Source of the DNA: WSZJ01 sp964590435
Lineage (GTDB): Bacteria; Planctomycetota; MHYJ01; WSZJ01
DNA: 64,000 nt
Direction: 5' to 3'
Assembly (NCBI GenBank): GCA_964590435.1
Contig: CAZPWT010000012.1
Span: forward strand, 248,001-312,000
In this document: piece after piece, positions 41,629 to 50,467 of the stretch
Position numbering within the stretch: position 1 is the stretch's first letter
Layout: every line of letters begins with the position of its first letter
Made by a program: the position numbers and the translations under genes
The notes under the pieces: generated by a model
The model's database searches: none
Told to the model about the DNA's origin: nothing
The model's input: only the letters and a program-made list of their open reading frames with translations

Positions 41629-42812
41629 CGGCCCCGCGCGACTGCGACGTGCTGGTCTTCGGCGGCGGGATCGCCGGGATGTGGGCGCTGGATTCCCTGC
41701 GGCGCGCGGGGTTCGGGGCGCTGCTGGTCGAAAACGACGCGCTCGGGCGCGGCCAGACGGTGCCGTCGCAGGCGATCATCCACGGCGGCGGGAAGTACGC
41801 GCTGCGCGGCGTGGGCGACCTCGAGGCCGTCAAGGCGATCGCCGGGATGCCGGCTCGCTGGATCGCGTGCCTGGAGGGGCGCGGGGAGCCGGACCTGCGC
41901 GAAGGGCGGATCGTGTCGCGGCAGTGCCTGCTCTGGGTGCCGAAGTCGGGGTTCTTCGGCGACCTGGCGTCGAAGGGGCTGATGTCGATCGTGGTCGGCG
42001 CGGGGATGCTCGCGACCAAGCCGGTCGAGCTGCCCGAGGCCGAGTGGCCCGCGGCGCTTCGCGGGACGGCGCTCAAGGCGTGGTCGATGGCGGAGCCGGT
42101 GATCGACACGGTGTCGGTGCTGGAAGCGCTTGCAAAGAAAAACATCGGTCACGTCCGGCGCGCGGCGAAGGCGGAGTTCCGCGGGGCGGAGGTGGTGCTC
42201 GACGGCGAAGTCGTGCGGCCGGGCGCGATCGTGCTGGCGGCCGGCGCCGGGAACGAGGGGCTTCTCGCCGCGCTGGGGGACGCGCCCGGGCGGATGCAGC
42301 GGCGGCCGCTGACGATGGCGATGCTGCGAGGCGGGCTCCCCGACCTCTGGGCGCACTGCGTCGTCGGCGGCAAAACGCACCTCACGGTCACCACGGCGCG
42401 CGACCGCGCCGGGCGCGCCGTCTGGCAGGTCGGCGGCGAAATCGCCGAGCGCGGCGCCGGCGCCACCGACCTCGCGGCGTTCCGCGCCGAGGCGATCGCC
42501 GAGATCCGGAAGTTCTTCCCCAACCTCCCCGCGAAAGGCCTCGAGATCGCCACGTACCCCGCGGTCCGCGCCGAGGCCGCGACCGCCGGCGCCCGCCGCC
42601 CGAGCGGCGTCCACGTCGAGAAAGTCCGCGACAACCCGCTCACCCTCGTCGCCTGGCCCACCAAGCTCGCCCTCGCGCCGCTTCTCGCCGACGATCTCGT
42701 CGCCCAGCTCGGCAAGCCCCGGGGCCGCTTCGATCCAGCGCTCGCCAACGGCACCGTCCCCGCCGTCGCCCCGCCGCCCTGGGAGGAGGCCGCATGGTTC
42801 CCCGCCCCCTAG
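41625..42812 (+). CDS. FAD-dependent oxidoreductase (DAO fold)
   Basis: 395 residues from a GTG overlapping the pfkA stop. The dinucleotide-binding start VLVFGGGIAGMWALDSLRRAGFGALLVEND is G-x-G-x-x-G with the terminal acidic residue. Later GAIVLAAGAGNEGLLAAL contains the second FAD contact. The substrate is not evident; the fold is that of glycine/glycerol-phosphate/2-hydroxyglutarate oxidases. Its last 19 bases overlap the aldo/keto reductase gene, which starts inside it, so the two are translationally coupled. Confidence 0.8.
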   Translation: MTAPRDCDVLVFGGGIAGMWALDSLRRAGFGALLVENDALGRGQTVPSQAIIHGGGKYALRGVGDLEAVKAIAGMPARWIACLEGRGEPDLREGRIVSRQCLLWVPKSGFFGDLASKGLMSIVVGAGMLATKPVELPEAEWPAALRGTALKAWSMAEPVIDTVSVLEALAKKNIGHVRRAAKAEFRGAEVVLDGEVVRPGAIVLAAGAGNEGLLAALGDAPGRMQRRPLTMAMLRGGLPDLWAHCVVGGKTHLTVTTARDRAGRAVWQVGGEIAERGAGATDLAAFRAEAIAEIRKFFPNLPAKGLEIATYPAVRAEAATAGARRPSGVHVEKVRDNPLTLVAWPTKLALAPLLADDLVAQLGKPRGRFDPALANGTVPAVAPPPWEEAAWFPAP

Positions 42813-43561
42813 GCCGCACCGGCCTCTGCGTCGCTCCCGTCGGTCTCGGCACGGTGAAGATCGGCCGCAACGAGGGCGTGAAGTACCCGAAGGGGTTTTC
42901 GCTGCCGACGGACAAGGAGGTCGCGGCGTTGCTCGACCGTGCGCTGGAGCTGGGCGTCAACCTCATCGACACCGCGCCGGCCTACGGGACGAGCGAAGAG
43001 CGTCTGGGGGCGTTCGTGAAGGCGCACCGCGCGGAGATCGTGCTCGCGACGAAGTGCGGCGAGTTCTTCGAGAAGGGCGTGTCGCGCTGGGACTTCTCGA
43101 AGAAAGCCCTGGAGCGGCAGATTGCGGCGAGCCTGAAGAAGCTGAGGACCGACGCGGTGGACGTGTTGCTGCTGCACTCGGACGGGCGGGACGAAGACGT
43201 GCTGGCGCAGGGCGTGATGACGCTGATCGCGGCGAGAAAGCGCGGGCAGGCAAGGACCATCGGGATATCGGCGAAAACGACGGAGGGGATCGAAGAAGCG
43301 ATGGGGGTTGTGGACGTCGTGATGGCGCCGTTCAACCGCGCGGACCGCAAGCTCGAAGGCGCTCTCAAGGCGGCGCGCAAGGCCGGAGTGGGCGTGCTCG
43401 CGATCAAGACGGTGGAGCAGGGAAGGGCGGTCGATCCGGCCGCGGCGGTGGCGTTCGTGGCGGGGCAGGCGTTCGTGGACGCGGCGGTGGTGGGGACGCT
43501 GAACCCGGCGCATCTGGAAGCGGCGGTGCGGGCGGTCGAAGCCATCGAACAAGCAGGCTAA
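42794..43561 (+). CDS. Aldo/keto reductase
   Basis: 255 residues, slightly shorter than the ~300 usual. Starts at ATG 42794 with GGGAGGAGG just upstream, inside the end of the FAD gene. RPLGRTGLCVAPVGLG is the typical first strand, NLIDTAPAYGTSEERLG carries the catalytic Asp and Tyr, VLATKCG the Lys, and VDVLLLHSDG the His. The NADPH-binding C-terminal part is shortened but keeps VVGTLNPAHLEAAV. Substrate unknown; the FAD neighbour suggests a two-step redox conversion. Confidence 0.88.
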   Translation: MVPRPLGRTGLCVAPVGLGTVKIGRNEGVKYPKGFSLPTDKEVAALLDRALELGVNLIDTAPAYGTSEERLGAFVKAHRAEIVLATKCGEFFEKGVSRWDFSKKALERQIAASLKKLRTDAVDVLLLHSDGRDEDVLAQGVMTLIAARKRGQARTIGISAKTTEGIEEAMGVVDVVMAPFNRADRKLEGALKAARKAGVGVLAIKTVEQGRAVDPAAAVAFVAGQAFVDAAVVGTLNPAHLEAAVRAVEAIEQAG

Positions 43562-43647
43562 ACACGGAGGGACGAGGAGACTCGGAACGCGCCCGGCGGG
43601 ACTTTCCATTCGCCAAGGCGGGCCGCTTCCGGTTTCATATCACGCCG

Positions 43648-45114
43648 ATGATCAACCGACTGACGGAACTGCTGGGCGGGCTGGGGCGGCCGCGGATTCT
43701 CGTGGCGGGCGACCTGCTGCTGGACCGTTACCTCTGGGGCAAGGTGGAGCGGATTTCGCCCGAGGGACCGATCCCGATCCTGCACGTGCAGCGGGAGGAG
43801 GAGCGGCCGGGAGGCGCGGCGAACGTTGCGAAGAACCTGGTCGCGCTGGGGGCGATGGCGGCGTGCGCGGGGTCGGTCGGGGACGATCCGGCGGGGAAGA
43901 CGCTGGTGGAGGTCATGAAGGCGGACGGGATCGACACGAGCGCCGTCGTCGTCGATGGGACGAAGCCCACGCCGATCAAGACGCGCTGCATCGGCGGCGC
44001 GCAGCAGATGCTCCGCGTGGACCGCGAGAAGACGGGCCCGCTGTCGAAGGACGCCGAGCGCGACCTCGCGCGGCGCGTGGAAAAGCAGGTCGCGAAATCC
44101 GACCTCGTCATCCTGAGCGACTACAACAAGGGCGGGCTCACGCCCGTCGTGCTGGAAGCGGTCGTCCGGGCGGCGAAGAAGCACCGGAAGCCGGTCATCG
44201 TCGGCCCCAAGGGGACGAATTTCTCGAAGTACCGCGGCTGCACCGCGGTCGCCCCGAACCTCAAGGAGCTGGCGATCGCGACCGGCATGCCCGTCGGGAC
44301 CGACGCCGAGATCGCGCTCGCCGCGGTGTCGCTCCTGAAGGACCTCGCGTGCGAGTTCATCCTCGTCACCCGCGGCGCCCACGGCATGTCGCTCTTCAGG
44401 AACGGCCGCGCGCCGCTTCACGTCCACGCCCGTCCCCGTCAGGTCTACGACGTCGCCGGGGCGGGGGACACGTCCGTGGCCACGCTCGGCCTCGCGCTGG
44501 CCTGCGGCGCGGCGCCAGACGACGCGGTGAAGCTCGCAAACGTCGCCGGCGGGATCGCGGTCACGAAAGTCGGCGTCGCGACCGTGACGCGCAAGGAGAT
44601 CATGGACGACCTCGCCGAGGAGCACGAGTTGCGTCCGGCGAAGGTGCGGACGGTTTCGGAGCTGCTCCCGCGGCTGAAAGAACACCGCGACCGGCAGGAA
44701 ACGGTGGCGTTCACCAACGGCTGCTTCGACGTCCTCCACGTCGGTCACCTGCGCACGCTGCGGTTTGCGCGGGCCCAGGGCGACGTCCTGGTGGTCGCGA
44801 TCAACAGCGACGCGAGCGTGCGGCGGCTGAAAGGCCCCGAGCGGCCGATCGTCGGGCAGAACGAGCGGGCGCAGGTGCTGGCGGCGCTTGAGGACGTGGA
44901 CTACGTGGTGGTGTTCGAACAGGACACGCCGGTGGAGCTGATGAAGAAGCTGAAACCGGACGTGCTCGTGAAGGGCGGCGACTACACGTCGGACCAGGTC
45001 GTCGGCGCGGAGGTCGTGAAAAGCTGGGGCGGGCGCGTGGCGGTGGCGCCGCTGGCGAAGGGTGTGTCGACGACGGAGCTGGTGAAGAAGATCAGGAAGA
45101 CGGGGAAGAAGTAA
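43648..45114 (+). CDS. hldE: Bifunctional heptose-7-phosphate kinase / heptose-1-phosphate adenylyltransferase
   Basis: 488 residues. Makes ADP-D-glycero-beta-D-manno-heptose for LPS inner core. The N-terminal ribokinase-type domain (about 1-325) has ILVAGDLLLDRYLWG, PGGAANVAKNLVALG and the catalytic region YDVAGAGDTSVAT. The C-terminal nucleotidyltransferase (about 345-488) has FTNGCFDVLHVGHLRTL with the HxGH motif, RPIVGQNERAQVLAAL and VLVKGGDYT. gmhA, the preceding step, lies 240 bases downstream. Its presence shows a heptose-containing outer membrane. Confidence 0.95.
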   Translation: MINRLTELLGGLGRPRILVAGDLLLDRYLWGKVERISPEGPIPILHVQREEERPGGAANVAKNLVALGAMAACAGSVGDDPAGKTLVEVMKADGIDTSAVVVDGTKPTPIKTRCIGGAQQMLRVDREKTGPLSKDAERDLARRVEKQVAKSDLVILSDYNKGGLTPVVLEAVVRAAKKHRKPVIVGPKGTNFSKYRGCTAVAPNLKELAIATGMPVGTDAEIALAAVSLLKDLACEFILVTRGAHGMSLFRNGRAPLHVHARPRQVYDVAGAGDTSVATLGLALACGAAPDDAVKLANVAGGIAVTKVGVATVTRKEIMDDLAEEHELRPAKVRTVSELLPRLKEHRDRQETVAFTNGCFDVLHVGHLRTLRFARAQGDVLVVAINSDASVRRLKGPERPIVGQNERAQVLAALEDVDYVVVFEQDTPVELMKKLKPDVLVKGGDYTSDQVVGAEVVKSWGGRVAVAPLAKGVSTTELVKKIRKTGKK

Positions 45115-45140
45115 GGACGGATTGGCGGTGGGCTGGTGGC

Positions 45141-45317
45141 TGTATTCGTTTTCATTCTCTCTTATTCGCGTCCAAGTCGTTCGTTTTGCCTTTTGCGTCG
45201 GTGCCAGCCCTCTGGGCTCATCGATAGCGAGAGAGTTGACGAGCCAACGACGACCAGCAGGACAAGGACGAAAAGGAACGACTTGGACGCGAATAAAAGA
45301 GAATAAAAGCGAATACG
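45141..45317. repeat. Inverted repeat with 43-nt arms between hldE and gmhA
   Basis: Left arm 45141-45183 and right arm 45275-45317 are reverse complements with about 5 mismatches of 43. The arms contain repeated ATTCGC/GAATAAAAG units. The 91-base loop carries a small AGCCC-TCT-GGGCT hairpin. Lower GC than the flanking genes. Confidence 0.85.
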
Positions 45318-45354
45318 TCTGACCCGTCCCATTCTTCGAGAGACTCCAACTCCC

Positions 45355-45981
45355 ATGTCCAAACCCCCCCGCAAACCCGAGCTCGCCACGACGCTCTTCC
45401 TCACTCCCGGCATGCTCAAGGTCCGCAAGCTCGCCGAGTCCCACCTCAAGTCCTCAATCGCCGCGAAAACCGAGCTCCTGACCACGATGCTCGACGAGAT
45501 CGCCCGCCTCGTCGCGACCGTCCGCGAAGCCTCCGAAAAGGGCGCGACGATCTTCTTCTGCGGCAACGGCGGCAGCGCCGCCGACGCCCAGCACTGGGCC
45601 ACCGAGCTCGTCGTGCGCTACGTCAAGAACCGCCCCGCGATCGCCGCGGTCGCCCTGACGACCGACACTTCCGCCCTCACCGCCGCCGGGAACGACTTCG
45701 GCTTCGACAAGGTCTTCAGCCGGCAGGTCGAGGCGCTCGTGAAGCCGAAGGACGTCGTCGTCCTGATCTCCACCTCCGGCAACTCGAAGAACGTCCTCGC
45801 CGCCGCGAAGGCCGCTTCCGCCCTCGGCGCGAAGACGATCGGGTTCACGGGAGCGGACGGCGGCGAACTGGCCGACCTCGTGGACCTCTGCCTGCGCGTC
45901 CCGTCGAAGGAGACGGCGATCGTGCAGGAATGCCACGAGTCCGTCGGCCACATCCTCTGCGCCGCGTTCGAGCAGGCGTGA
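45355..45981 (+). CDS. gmhA: Sedoheptulose-7-phosphate isomerase
   Basis: 208 residues. First step of ADP-heptose synthesis. SIS-fold signatures FFCGNGGSAADAQHWATELV, TTDTSALTAAGNDFGFDKVF and LISTSGNSKNVLAA are complete, with the catalytic Glu and His in QECHESVGHILC. The ~20 N-terminal residues are longer than in E. coli. The stop overlaps the start of the LD-carboxypeptidase-like gene (GTGA). Confidence 0.95.
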   Translation: MSKPPRKPELATTLFLTPGMLKVRKLAESHLKSSIAAKTELLTTMLDEIARLVATVREASEKGATIFFCGNGGSAADAQHWATELVVRYVKNRPAIAAVALTTDTSALTAAGNDFGFDKVFSRQVEALVKPKDVVVLISTSGNSKNVLAAAKAASALGAKTIGFTGADGGELADLVDLCLRVPSKETAIVQECHESVGHILCAAFEQA

Positions 45982-46889
45982 GCCTCAAGCCGCCCCGCCT
46001 CCGTCCCGGCGACACGATCGCCGTCGTCACGCCGTCGTCGACGCCGGACATGGCCGCGCTGCGCCGCGGCGTGAAGGAGATCGAGAAGCGCGGCTACCGC
46101 GTCGTCCTCGGCAAGAACGTCGGCAAGAAGTGCGATCACCTCGCCGGGCGCGATTTCGACCGCCTCAACGACCTCCACGACGCGTTCCGCAATCCGGCGG
46201 TGAAGGCGATTGTCTGCGCTCGCGGCGGCGCCGGCACGACGCGCCTGCTCGACCGCCTCGACTACGCGCTCATCCGCCGCAACCCGAAGATCTTCGTCGG
46301 CTACTCCGACCTCACCGCGCCGCAGCTCGCGATCCACGCGAAAACCGGCCTCGTCACGTTCTCCGGCCCCATGGTCGCCACCGACTTCGACGGCGGCCTC
46401 CCGAAGTTCACCGCAAAGCACTTCTGGCCGCTCGTCGAGCTCCCCGAACCCCCGCGCTTCCACCTGCGGAAACCGCTCGAATTCCTGGGCACGCGCACCG
46501 CGCAGGGCCCGCTCCTCGGCGGCACCCTCTCGATCCTCCAGACGCTCCTCGGCACGCCGTACACCCCGACGTTCGACGGCGTCCTCCTCGTCCTCGAGGA
46601 CATCGACGAGGAAACCCGCCGCATCGACCGCATGCTCGCCCAGCTCCGCCTCGCCGGCATCTGGGAGCGCATCGCCGGTGTCGTCTTCACCACCTGGTCC
46701 GATTGCGGCCCGCGCGGATCGCTCCGCACCACGCTCCGGCATTACGCCAGGATGCTCAAGGGCCGCCCCGCGGTCTTCGGGCTGCCGTACGGGCATGTGG
46801 ACGAAAAGGTCACGATCCCGCAGGGCGTCATGGCGCGGATTGATCCGCGGAAGGGCGTGCTGGAGATGCTGGAAGGGGCGGTGAAGTAG
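45978..46889 (+). CDS. LD-carboxypeptidase (peptidase S66)
   Basis: 303 residues from a GTG overlapping the gmhA stop. Cleaves the terminal D-Ala from murein tetrapeptides in recycling. KPPRLRPGDTIAVVTPSS is the family start. VGYSDLTA holds the nucleophile Ser, and VLLVLEDIDEETRRIDRML and GLPYGHVDEKVTIPQG hold the Glu and His of the S66 triad. No signal peptide, so it acts in the cytoplasm. Microcin-immunity MccF belongs to the same fold, but the coupling to gmhA favours an envelope role. Confidence 0.88.
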   Translation: MSLKPPRLRPGDTIAVVTPSSTPDMAALRRGVKEIEKRGYRVVLGKNVGKKCDHLAGRDFDRLNDLHDAFRNPAVKAIVCARGGAGTTRLLDRLDYALIRRNPKIFVGYSDLTAPQLAIHAKTGLVTFSGPMVATDFDGGLPKFTAKHFWPLVELPEPPRFHLRKPLEFLGTRTAQGPLLGGTLSILQTLLGTPYTPTFDGVLLVLEDIDEETRRIDRMLAQLRLAGIWERIAGVVFTTWSDCGPRGSLRTTLRHYARMLKGRPAVFGLPYGHVDEKVTIPQGVMARIDPRKGVLEMLEGAVK

Positions 46890-46895
46890 GCTGGC

Positions 46896-47426
46896 TCAGC
46901 GTCTTCCGTTGAGCTGGTCCTGTTCCGCGTCCAGCTTGCGGGTTTCCGTGACGTCCAATTTCCAGAGCCCGTCCTCCCGGACCATCGCAAACAGGCGCTT
47001 CTTGCGGTCCCCCTCGGCGACGAACACGACCGCGATACCGGTGCGGATCTCGGCTTTCTCGACTCGAAGCGACAGCATCTGCTCCTTGGACTTCTTGCGC
47101 GCGAAGCTCTTCTTGAGACGAAGCTGTGCGAGTTCCGCAGGCGAGAGCGTCAGGACTTCCTCCACCTGCACGGCAGGCGGATCGTCCGCTTCCAGCTTGA
47201 TTGGCGCCCCGGCTGGATCGCCGTGGCCGCTGGCGAGCTCGATGTACATCTCGCGCGACGACCGGCTCAGGCCCTTCCAGAAGGTCGTGACGTCCTCCGC
47301 GGCGGCGGCGGCGGTGATGGCCTCGAATGCTGCCTGCGCATCCTTTTCTTCGGTTCCGGCCGCGCCGCCGCACCCGGCGCAGGCTAGTCCGGCCACGATG
47401 GCGACGGCCTTTCGCGCCCCACGCAT
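46896..47426 (-). CDS. Putative lipoprotein, unknown function
   Basis: 176 residues. A basic start and hydrophobic run (RKAVAIVAGLACAGC) end at a Cys that is a plausible, slightly atypical lipobox. The mature part (AAFEAITAAAAAEDVTTFWKGL, later VVFVAEGDRKKRLFAMVREDGLWKLDV) has the helix-then-sheet pattern of NTF2/DUF4878-like proteins, where a final W-K-L/V strand is common. GGAGGAAG precedes the ATG. It converges on the ldcA-like gene with 6 bp between the stops. Confidence 0.65.
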   Translation of the reverse strand: MRGARKAVAIVAGLACAGCGGAAGTEEKDAQAAFEAITAAAAAEDVTTFWKGLSRSSREMYIELASGHGDPAGAPIKLEADDPPAVQVEEVLTLSPAELAQLRLKKSFARKKSKEQMLSLRVEKAEIRTGIAVVFVAEGDRKKRLFAMVREDGLWKLDVTETRKLDAEQDQLNGRR

Positions 47427-47522
47427 TTCTTCCTCCCGATTCGGCGTGCCTCGCGCATCATACGCCCCCTTCCAACGCCCGCGCGCCGCCGCCGTACCTT
47501 ATTGACCACTCACGGAGGTCCC

Positions 47523-50285
47523 ATGACCCGAATTGCCGTCGCTGCCGCCGTCCTGCTCGCCGCCATCGCCTGCCGTGCCGAGGAAGCCGCTCCCGAGCGG
47601 ACCGCCCAGCTGTTCGGCATCGAGGAATACCGCATGCCCAACGGGCTGCGCGTCGTGCTGTACCCGGACTCAACCGCGCCGAAGGTGACGGTGAACCTGA
47701 CGGTGCTCGTCGGGAGCGTCCACGAGGGCGCCGGCGAGATGGGGATGGCTCACGTGTTCGAGCACGTGCTGTTCCACTCGGTCGAGGGATTCCCGGACAT
47801 CGCGGGCACCCTGCGCGACATGGGCGCGAACTACAACGGCACGACGTGGTTCGACCGCACGAACTACTTCGAGACCGTCAACGCGACCGACGAAAACCTC
47901 GAGACGGCGATCCGCCTCGAGGCCGGGCGGCTGGGAAGCGCCGTGATCAACCCCGACGACCTCGCCCGCGAAGGGAAGATCGTCGAGAGCGAGTTCGACA
48001 TCGGCTCCTCCAACCCGCAGCGCCTCGTCATGATGGGGATGTTCGGCGCGATGTACGACTTCCACGCCTACTCCCGCGAGCCGATCGGCACGATCGAGGA
48101 CTTCAAGTCGCTCAAGGTCGAGAACATCCGCGCCTTCTACAAGAAGTACTACCGCCCGGACAACGCGGTGGTGTTCGTGACCGGGAAGTTCGATTCCGCG
48201 AAGACGCTCGCCCTCATCTCGAAGCACTTCGGCGCGCTCAAGGGCTCCGGCGAGGGCCGCCCCGGCTACACCACGCGCGAACCCGCTTCCATGGGCGAAC
48301 GCCGCTACACGATCCGCAAGCCGGGCGAAGCGCACGTCATCCTCGTCGGCTACCGCGTCCCGGGCTCGTCCCACGCCGACGCCGCCACCGCCGACGTCTA
48401 CGCCCAGATGCTCGCCTCCGGCGACTCGGGGCCGCTTCATGACGCGCTGGTGGGGAAGGGCCTTTCCGCGACCGTCGGGGCCGGGACGATGAGCCTGCGC
48501 TACGCGTCGCCGTTCTTCGTGATCGCTTCGGTGCCGAAGGACAAGGATCCGGAAGCCGCCGAGGCCGCGATCCTGGACCTGCTCGAGAAGAAGGCCGCTT
48601 CGCTCGACGAGGACGACCTCCAGCGCGCGCTGAGCGTGATGGAGAAGGACTTCGACGACCTGTTCAACAGCCCCGAGAACCTCGCGATGGCGCTGAGCGA
48701 GGCGGAGACGTGGGGGACGTGGAAGCTGCTCCTCGCGCGCCGCGAACAGACCAAGGCGATCACGCTCGACACGGTGAAGGCGTTCGCGGCGAAGTACATC
48801 CGCCGCGAGAACCGCGTCGTCGGCCGCTTCACGCCCGACGACGAGGCCGCCGCGGTGCACACCGAGGTCGAGCCGGAGATGAACGTCTACGACCCGCTTC
48901 TGGCGAAGCTGCCGGCGGCGGCGCGGAAGGTGAAGGAGTTCGAGTACACGGCCGCGAACGTGACGGCGGCGCTGAAGTGGATGGACGTGGGGCCGGCGAA
49001 GGTCGGGCTTCTGCGCAAGGAGTCGAAGGGCGAGAAGGTGTACCTGCAGTTCTCGGTGCCGCTGGCCGGGCGCAAGGAGGTCTTCCCGACGTCGGCTTCC
49101 GGCGAGGCACTGGCGGAGCTGATGACGGAGCGGACCAAGGAGCTGGCGAAGGACGAGCTGAAGAAGAAGCTGGCGGACATGAAGACGGAGATCGGCATCG
49201 GGATCTCGATCGAGGGCGCGAACATCTCGATCTCGACGACGAAGGAGTTCCTCGCCGAGGCGGTGAAGATCGCGACCGCGATGGTGCGGACGCCGCTGAT
49301 CGAGGAGGAATCGCTCAAGGAGTACGTCCGCCGCACGAAGGACCAGATCAACGCGACGCGGGACGAGCCGCAGCTGATCTTCCAGCAGACGGTGCCGACG
49401 ATGCTGATGCCCGAGGGCGATCCGCGCCGCGGCCGGACGCCGGACGAGACGATCGCCGAGCTGGACAAGCTGACGGTGGAAGGGCTGCTCGCGTTCCACA
49501 AGACGTTCCTCGGCGCCGACGGGATGACCGGCGGCGTGGTCGGCGACGTCGACGCGAAGGACCTCGAAGGCCTTCTCAAGCCGCTCGTGGACGGCTGGAA
49601 GGCCGCGAAGCCCGGCGTGCAGGAGACCAACGAGGGGATCGACGCGCTTCTCAAGACCGAAGCCCACGTCGAGACCCCGGGCAAGCCAAGCGCGTTCACG
49701 GTGCTGATCCAGCCGGTGCGCCTGTCGATCGGCTCGGCGGACTACTCGGCCGCGCAGGCCGCGGCGGCCGCGCTGTTCCAGGACCAGATGTCCTCGCGCA
49801 TCCCGAAGAAGGTCCGCGGCGAGAAGGCGCTGTCCTACGCGACGGGCGGCGTGATCATCGCCGACCTGCGCGGCGACTTCGGCATGGTGCTCCTCTACAC
49901 GATGACCAAGCCGGAGAACGCGGGGAAGGCGCTCGACCTGATCAAGGCCGAGCTGGTGGAAGCGCTGAAGTCCGGGATCACCGAGGAAGAGCTGGCGGCG
50001 TACAAGAAATCGCACGCGAACCAGGTGATCGCGAGCCGCGCCGACGACGCCCGCCTCGCCGGGTCGATCGTGACGCTCAAGGTCGCCGGGAAGGACTTCA
50101 GCCTCTGGACGACGCTCGACGACGCGACGGCGAAGCTCACGCTCGACGAGGTCAACGCCGCGCTGCGGAAGTACATCGATCCCTCGAAGATGGGGCTGGT
50201 CCAGGTCGGGGATTTCGAGGGGGCGAAGAAGAAGAAGGAAAAGAAAGAGAAGAAGAACAAGGAAGAGAAGGTCGAGCCGAAGTAA
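47523..50285 (+). CDS. Exported M16 zinc peptidase, fused two-half form
   Basis: 920 residues. Signal peptide (IAVAAAVLLAAIACRA). The inverted zinc motif H-x-x-E-H is His77-Val-Phe-Glu-His81, with the distal Glu in GKIVESEFDIG. Two M16 halves follow each other, so one chain makes the clam shell; the second half has no HxxEH and is the inactive partner. Family members degrade peptides in the periplasm. The C-terminal ~20 residues are almost only Lys and Glu, an odd charged tail. CGGAGG lies before ATG 47523. Confidence 0.92.
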   Translation: MTRIAVAAAVLLAAIACRAEEAAPERTAQLFGIEEYRMPNGLRVVLYPDSTAPKVTVNLTVLVGSVHEGAGEMGMAHVFEHVLFHSVEGFPDIAGTLRDMGANYNGTTWFDRTNYFETVNATDENLETAIRLEAGRLGSAVINPDDLAREGKIVESEFDIGSSNPQRLVMMGMFGAMYDFHAYSREPIGTIEDFKSLKVENIRAFYKKYYRPDNAVVFVTGKFDSAKTLALISKHFGALKGSGEGRPGYTTREPASMGERRYTIRKPGEAHVILVGYRVPGSSHADAATADVYAQMLASGDSGPLHDALVGKGLSATVGAGTMSLRYASPFFVIASVPKDKDPEAAEAAILDLLEKKAASLDEDDLQRALSVMEKDFDDLFNSPENLAMALSEAETWGTWKLLLARREQTKAITLDTVKAFAAKYIRRENRVVGRFTPDDEAAAVHTEVEPEMNVYDPLLAKLPAAARKVKEFEYTAANVTAALKWMDVGPAKVGLLRKESKGEKVYLQFSVPLAGRKEVFPTSASGEALAELMTERTKELAKDELKKKLADMKTEIGIGISIEGANISISTTKEFLAEAVKIATAMVRTPLIEEESLKEYVRRTKDQINATRDEPQLIFQQTVPTMLMPEGDPRRGRTPDETIAELDKLTVEGLLAFHKTFLGADGMTGGVVGDVDAKDLEGLLKPLVDGWKAAKPGVQETNEGIDALLKTEAHVETPGKPSAFTVLIQPVRLSIGSADYSAAQAAAAALFQDQMSSRIPKKVRGEKALSYATGGVIIADLRGDFGMVLLYTMTKPENAGKALDLIKAELVEALKSGITEEELAAYKKSHANQVIASRADDARLAGSIVTLKVAGKDFSLWTTLDDATAKLTLDEVNAALRKYIDPSKMGLVQVGDFEGAKKKKEKKEKKNKEEKVEPK

Positions 50286-50401
50286 CCGAAGCCGACGGGG
50301 GAGGGCGCCCGCGCGTCCTCCCCCGCTCCGTTCTGCTGACCGCCAGAGTCCTCGCTTTGGGCGAAGATTGCAGAGCCTCACTTCAGTTCTCGCGCGTCCT
50401 T

Positions 50402-50431
50402 GCCCTGAGCGAGCGAAGCGAGTCGAAGGGC
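50402..50431. repeat. GCCCTGAGCGAG...TCGAAGGGC element
   Basis: An imperfect palindrome in the 182-base gap between the M16 and caspase genes. The complement reads CCCTTCGACTCGC-TTCG-CTCGCTCAGGG. I recall very similar elements in intergenic DNA of Chloroflexi and other environmental bacteria. It is not followed by a T-run. Confidence 0.55.
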
Positions 50432-50467
50432 TCTCCTGGTCGATTGGCTCCCGCAGGATGAAGCGGG

